From: Cavenderia fasciculata
Lineage: Eukaryota; Evosea; Eumycetozoa; Acytosteliales; Cavenderiaceae
Direction of reading: 5' to 3'
DNA: 64,000 bases
NCBI RefSeq assembly: GCF_000203815.1
Contig: NW_004457711.1
Span: forward strand, 372,001 to 436,000
Shown here: positions 58,897 to 64,000 of the stretch, in pieces
Numbering within the stretch: position 1 is the stretch's first letter
Layout of the letters: every line of letters begins with the position of its first letter
The notes under the pieces: generated by a model
Databases searched by the model: none
Told to the model about the DNA's origin: nothing
Seen by the model: the letters and a program-made list of their open reading frames with translations, nothing else
Translations under genes and position numbers: made by a program

Positions 58897-60054
58897 ATGA
58901 AACAAAGAAATATTAGATATAAATTGGTCAAAAAGACAAGTCAAATCGAAAGTGAAGAAGAAGATGAAAACTTTAGACAAGAATTCCTCGTCGCCAAATC
59001 AAGGTGTCCTATACACAAGGATCGTGCTCCAAGTATTGGTACATACAATGGTGAAAGTATGGTCAAACAAACCAATCAACAACGATTTGGAATAGCATTG
59101 TCATGCAAGAGATTATTTTCGTTTGTTTCAAAATATCTGATAAAGAAAGGAGCGTTCAAATTGGAAGAGTCGGAAATATCAAAACAGCATCAACACTTTT
59201 CAAATCAGTATTGTCTGTTGGGTAAATCAATCAATGCTCTTGCAATTGAGGTGTCTTGGGACGCTGACAACAACAAGCCAGGTTGGAAGTTTCTAGAGCT
59301 CGATCACTATTCAAAATTACAAAGTTTTCGATCCTTTGGCCTCAACTATCTAACTACTTTGCCAAGCGCTGACACACTATTCCCAGCTCTGTGTCGTTTG
59401 AAATCTCTTACGTCATTGGATCTATCCCCCACCAAACTTGACAGTGCAAGATTCATCAACAAATTAAAGAATACTCCACTTAGAAAACTATACTTTTATT
59501 GGAAAGATAGTCAATTTCTATTCAACCAAAATGACGACTCCGATGAAGATACAAGTGGATGGCCATTGACACAATCATTGGAAGCAGTATCAATCAACTC
59601 GTTTGATGTCATTCCAAAGTTAGATAGATTACCAAAACTCAGACACCTTAGAATCATTATCGATGGAGAGAATGATCCGACAGATGCAGAAATACAATCA
59701 ATGATTCCATCAGGGATCTCTAAACTATCATTCAACCGTCCCAACACCGCCAAAATGAGCATATACAACCCACAAGTGAATGAACTGGTATTGTTACCAA
59801 GCCAAAATGACAATCACTATAACCATCCAGACAATCGATTTTATCTGCCCTATGACAATGTCAAAAAGATATCCATTAGAATTACTTCCCGCCATGGCCA
59901 AGATCCCCACCACCCCTATATCTGGGCTTTTATGTTGAATTTTACAGTTTGGCGCCAAATAGCTATTACCCCCCATTTCACCACCTACCAAACAATAAAG
60001 ATGAATCATTTTTATTTAGCTCAAAGCAATAAATATGAAACAAAGAAATATTAG
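58897..60054 (+). pseudogene. Tandem-family copy B, internally deleted relative of copy C
   Basis: A 385-codon frame. The first 17 codons (MKQRNIRYKLVKKTSQI) match the start of copy C's exon 1. After a short acidic link the frame jumps to the second module (EFLVAKSRCPIHKDRAPS) and then runs nearly identical to copy C's C-terminal third, to about 59916. The charged tail, SAP-like region, whole first module and the CTC part of the second module are missing. The last 40 residues (WAFMLNFTVWRQIAITPHFT to the end) are unrelated and include what is promoter sequence for copy C. Its stop overlaps the first codons of copy C. It could be an expressed short paralogue, but it looks like an unequal-crossover product. 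Confidence 0.65.
59948..59959. promoter_or_regulatory. TTTGGCGCCAAA palindrome before family copy C
   Basis: A perfect 12-bp palindrome, the full symmetric E2F-type site, 76 bp before copy C's start codon and inside the open frame of copy B. Function is inferred. Confidence 0.4.
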
Positions 60055-63000
60055 ATATAAATTGGTCAAAAAGAAAAGCCAAATCGATAGTGATACTAGC
60101 GATGTTGATGATGATAGAGAAGAGCTAAAACCTGCAAAAAATACAAGAAGAAAGATTGAGAAAGTCAAACATGTTACAAAAAGAAGAAAGAATAGTAATA
60201 ATAAAATTGATTTAACTGATGATCAATCTGATGATAGTAGTAGTAACAGTAATAGTGATACTAGTGATGATGATCTTCGTCCAACTAAAACTCAATATCA
60301 ACAAAGAAAGAGATCATCTAATAGATTTAACAGCAACAACAAGAGAATTCATTTGGATGATGACGATGATGAAAGTGAAGAAGAAGATGATGATGATGAT
60401 GATGATAGTGAAGAAGAAGAAGGTAAATATCAACAAAAGAGAGAATAGAATATTAATATTAATTAATTCAAATCTAACTCTTTTAATTTTTTCTTAAGTT
60501 ATACAACAACAAATATACAAAGAGCCAGAATTGAAAAAGAAACTTAAAAAGGATTTAATTTTGATTTGTCAATCATTGAATATTAAAGTGTTGACTAAAG
60601 AAACCAAAGATACAATAATCAACCAAATCATAAAGACACAAAGTGATCAAGTCGAATTCAAACGTAAAATGATTGACAATAATAATTCTCTGTGTGATTT
60701 TAACAAGGGACCAATTGAATATTCATTGCCATGGCCAATCATCAGTAGAATACTAGATCTAGTTTGGACTGGATCAAATATATGTACTTGTTACTATAGT
60801 CATCAATTGATAGATACCACAAAACCCTATTGTCCCGACCCTTTTGATTACTATCAAATGTGGCCAGTCTTTCAACCATTGTTAGAGCAACACAAAGAAT
60901 CAAGAATGAAATGTCCAATGCACACATACCACTATTTGAACAATATTATGCATCCAACAACCAACATGTTTGCCCGGTTCATTTCCGAATCGCACAATGA
61001 TGCAAACATATGGAGATACCAACTACTTGGGTTATCCAAAAGAATCTATCAATATTTATCGTACAAGCACTTGACCAATATTGAACTTGCATTTGGCCAA
61101 GACACATGGAATCATATCAACAACAAGTATTGCCCAATCAAGGCACCAAAAGTGGTAAATACCGGTAACTGTAGTGTAGCGAGCTTTAACGGCGAAAACA
61201 CCGCCATGTTTTCCTCTGTTGAAAAGCTCTCAATGGTTGCTGACTGCTTTTTGGTGGCCAATATAAAGGCTCTACACAATGTATTCAAAAATGTGAAATC
61301 GTTTACATTGGAGGCTCGTTTTAGATGGAAACCACTATTGATATCAGGATTCAAGAATCTTACATCACTCAATATATCACGCGCCAACAACTGGAATCCA
61401 CAATTATTGGAACACCTTCCACCAGGTATGATCAAACTATTACTCCCGTGGAATAGTAAGAAACCAATCAAACTCAACACCAATATAGCCAAAACTATTC
61501 GGATCAGCAACGTCCATCCCCAAATCCAAATGCCAAACCTACACACCTATCATGTTCCCTACACTGACTATAAAATGTCACAGTTTGATCATCCAAAAGT
61601 AACCAAACTAGTGGATCGATACAACAAGCCAGAAGCAGTCATCGTTCCACCAACCATTGACATTTTCAAGTTGTGTGAATTTCACTACTATCATAATGGA
61701 TGGAATATCAACACTCTCGAACCAAAATTCATAAAAGGACTAGGGTTAAAAGTCAAACAACTTATAATATCTTGCAAGTCAGAGATATCAGACAAAACAA
61801 TCAACCTCTTCAAACAATGTGGATTTGAATATCAAGGTGCTAAATTTAAAGGATCATCAATAAGACAATTCCATTTTATCAAAACAAAAAAACCAACTCT
61901 AGTAATTCCAATCACCAATACACCAGAAATAGTAGAACCCACAACACCAACGGTCAACAACTCACTACTTCCCTACTATTTGATCGAAAAGATAGTCAGA
62001 TATTCATGGAATAGTTATTATTGTACATGTGAAGGTTTGAGTAGTGTAAACAGTGGAAATCAAAGAGAAAGAAAACATAATCATTTTGCAGATTATATCA
62101 AACATTCCCAAGAATTCATCGTCGCAAAATCAATGTGCCCCCTACACAAAGATCGTATCCCAAAGATATCTACTTATCGAACTGAAAGAATGGTCAAACA
62201 AATCAATCGACAACGATTTGGAATAGCATTGTCATGCAAGAGATTATTTTCGTTTGTTTCAAAATATCTGATAAAGAAAACCAAGTTTTCTTTCAATGAA
62301 TCACAAATATCACAGCATCATGAACACTTTTCAAATCAATATTGTCTGTTGGGTAAACCAATCAATGCTCTTGCAATTGATATGGATTCTTGGGCCTCTT
62401 CCAACAACAAGCCAAATTGGAAGTTTCTAGAGCTTGATCACTATTCGAAATTACAAAGTTTTCAATCCTTTGGCGTCAACTATCTAACTACTTTGCCAAG
62501 TGCTGACACACTATTCCCAGCTCTGTGTCGTTTGAAATCTCTTACGTCATTGGATCTATCCCACACCAAACTTGACAGTGCAAGATTCATCAACAAATTA
62601 AAGAATCTTCCACTTAGAAAACTATACTTTGATTGTAAAGATAGTCAATTTTTATTCAGTGACCAAAATGACGACGATGAAGATACAAGTGGATGGCCAT
62701 TGACACAATCATTGGAAGCAGTATCAATCAACTCGTTTGATGTCATTCCAAAGTTGGATAGATTACCAAAGCTCAGACACCTTAGAATCATTATCAATCG
62801 AAATGATCCAACAGACGCAGAAATACAATCAATGATTCCGTCAGGGATCTCTAAACTATCATTCAACCGTCCCAACACCGCCAAAATGAGCATATACAAC
62901 CCACAAGTGAATGAACTGGTATTGTTACCAAGCCAAAATGACAATCACTATAACCATCCAGACAGTCGATTTTATCTGCCCTATGACAATGTCGAAAAGA

Positions 63001-63170
63001 TATCCATTAGAATTACTTCCCGCCATGGCCAAGATCCCGACCACCCCTATATCTCTCATCAAAGCAACTTTCAATTCATTGGAACATTCTATCAATACAC
63101 TCAACCAAACAATACATCCAGTAAATGGGTTTATTTGAGAAAGGAGATAATCACTGATTTTAATCAATAA
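60035..63170 (+). CDS. Tandem-family protein C: SAP-like motif, two Cys/His modules with leucine-rich repeats
   Basis: Two exons (60035-60422 and 60499-63170) give 1,019 residues. It has the same layout as copy A: a charged exon 1 (S/D/E-rich, with SDTSDDDLRPTK), a SAP-like start in exon 2 (LKKKLKKDLILICQSLNIKV), first module LPWPIISRILDLVW with CTCYYSHQL and MKCPMHTYHYL, leucine-rich segments, then a second module LLPYYLIEKIVRYSW with YYCTCEGL and MCPLHKDRIP, and further leucine-rich repeats (SLTSLDLSHTKLDSARFINK; LRKLYF) to WVYLRKE. Intron position and phase match copy A exactly, so the duplication included the intron. The start codon lies inside the last codons of copy B. Function is unknown; the SAP-like part hints at a nuclear role. 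Confidence 0.78.
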
Positions 63171-63549
63171 TCAATATATCAATTATATAAATTTATACAT
63201 AAATATCTATTTTCCAACCTTACAATAAAATCATTATTATTATTATCACCATTATTATCATTATTTAGATTATTTGTCACTCTTCTTTTTAAATAAATAA
63301 TAATAGTATTATGCATATATGAGTGGGAGGATGGGTGTAAAAATATTTGTTGGATACAAAAAAATAATAGTTGTAGATCTTGTCTTTTTACTCATTTTTC
63401 GATTTCCATCACCAAATCAAAATCAAAATCAAAATCTAAATGTTTGTTTTTTTTTAATAATCATAATTTAGAAACCTTTAAATACCAGACATCATTCAAA
63501 TTTTTATAAATTAAATCAATCAACTTTTTTAAAATTAACAATTTGAAAT
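63171..63549. other. Intergenic region, no gene seen
   Basis: 379 bp of AT-rich DNA with ATTATT and AAATCAAAATC repeats. It is 3' flank of copy C and promoter of the small secreted gene. Confidence 0.45.
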
Positions 63550-63849
63550 ATGTATTCCTACCGTACAGCAATATTATTATTATTAATCATTTCTATCATT
63601 TTCATTTCACTTTTATCAACAGTGGTAATTGCCGATGATGGATGTAGCAGATGTTATGATAATGCAAATAATGCTCAGCGCCAATGTATCAAATCAAAAC
63701 AATCAGAAAATAGGGTATGTTGAAATCATTCAATTCGAATTTTATCCAAGAGGAGAAACAGTCCCTAAACCAATCATTTTTTCTTTGTTTCATAGTGTGA
63801 TGATGTTTATAATAATATAGCAAAATCTTGTCGAGAAATGGGTTGCTAG
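63550..63849 (+). CDS. Short secreted cysteine-containing peptide
   Basis: Two exons (63550-63714 and 63796-63849) give 72 residues. A strong signal peptide (YRTAILLLLIISIIFISLLS) is followed by a mature peptide of about 43 residues with six cysteines (DDGCSRCYDNANNAQRQC, then CDDVYNN and SCREMGC). Splice sites GTATGT and CATAG keep the frame. The even number of cysteines and small size suggest a disulphide-folded extracellular peptide. No family was recognised. Confidence 0.7.
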
Positions 63850-63913
63850 TTATCCTTTGAATATAAAAATTCTAAAGTCTTTTTTTGATCAAAGAAAAAT
63901 AAAATAAAGTAAA

Positions 63914-64000
63914 TGAAGCCATTCTCAGTGTGTCTAGCAATAATTATTGTAATGGGTCATTTCAATGTGAAGAAATCTTTCTTTCTTCTTTTTTATTATT
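63914..64000 (+). CDS. Possible start of a further secreted-protein gene, cut by window edge
   Basis: An ATG at 63914 opens MKPFSVCLAIIIVMGHFN, which looks like a signal peptide, in a plus-strand frame open to the window end. It lies 64 bp after the small secreted gene's stop. The rest lies outside the window, so this is tentative. Confidence 0.3.

Overview
The window is nuclear DNA of a dictyostelid social amoeba. It is AT-rich, with mostly short introns (about 60-160 bp) bounded by GT(A/G)...AG, long CAA/AAT/CAT-coded Q, N and H runs in proteins, countin-like saposin and zizimin-type DOCK genes, and a TRE-type retrotransposon beside a tRNA gene. Coding regions are richer in G+C than is usual for D. 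discoideum, so another dictyostelid group is more likely. I cannot name the species.

Layout. 1-28 kb is an ordinary, compact housekeeping region: proteasome Rpn8 (cut by the left edge), SUMO E1 subunit SAE1, a raver-like three-RRM protein, a TMEM184 membrane protein, an unrecognised six-span membrane protein, a small secreted protein, splicing factor PRP38A with an RS tail and a terminal HIND-like motif, a PH-domain protein, a countin-like saposin protein, mitochondrial MTO1, condensin SMC2 and a secreted cysteine-rich membrane-anchored protein.

28-42 kb is a mobile-element island. A 10.3-kb virus-like element (29834-40119) of the Polinton / Polinton-like-virus kind is bounded by 80-bp inverted repeats that differ at only two positions. 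Its right half holds a broken capsid-gene set (adenain-like protease, major and minor capsid proteins, packaging ATPase, a basic core-like protein, a fibre-like protein). Its left half holds a spliced gene with SAM-like domains and a Crinkler/RHS-type P-loop NTPase. No polymerase or integrase was seen. About 200 bp to its right lies a tRNA-Leu(CAA) gene, and on the other side of that gene a 5'-truncated TRE-like LINE with a poly(A) tail.

42-53 kb holds an HNH-nuclease-like gene with disturbed frames, arginyltransferase ATE1, and a large zizimin-type DOCK exchange factor.

53-64 kb holds a bZIP regulator, then a tandem family of three genes: two full-length proteins of about 1,000 residues, each with an internal duplication, and one internally deleted copy between them. 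The window ends with a 72-residue secreted protein and a possible gene running off the right edge.

The strongest candidates for something undescribed are the element pairing capsid genes with a Crinkler-type NTPase, the tRNA gene hit on both sides, and the tandem repeat family. Exon limits were set by hand from splice consensus and reading-frame continuity and may be off by a few bases.
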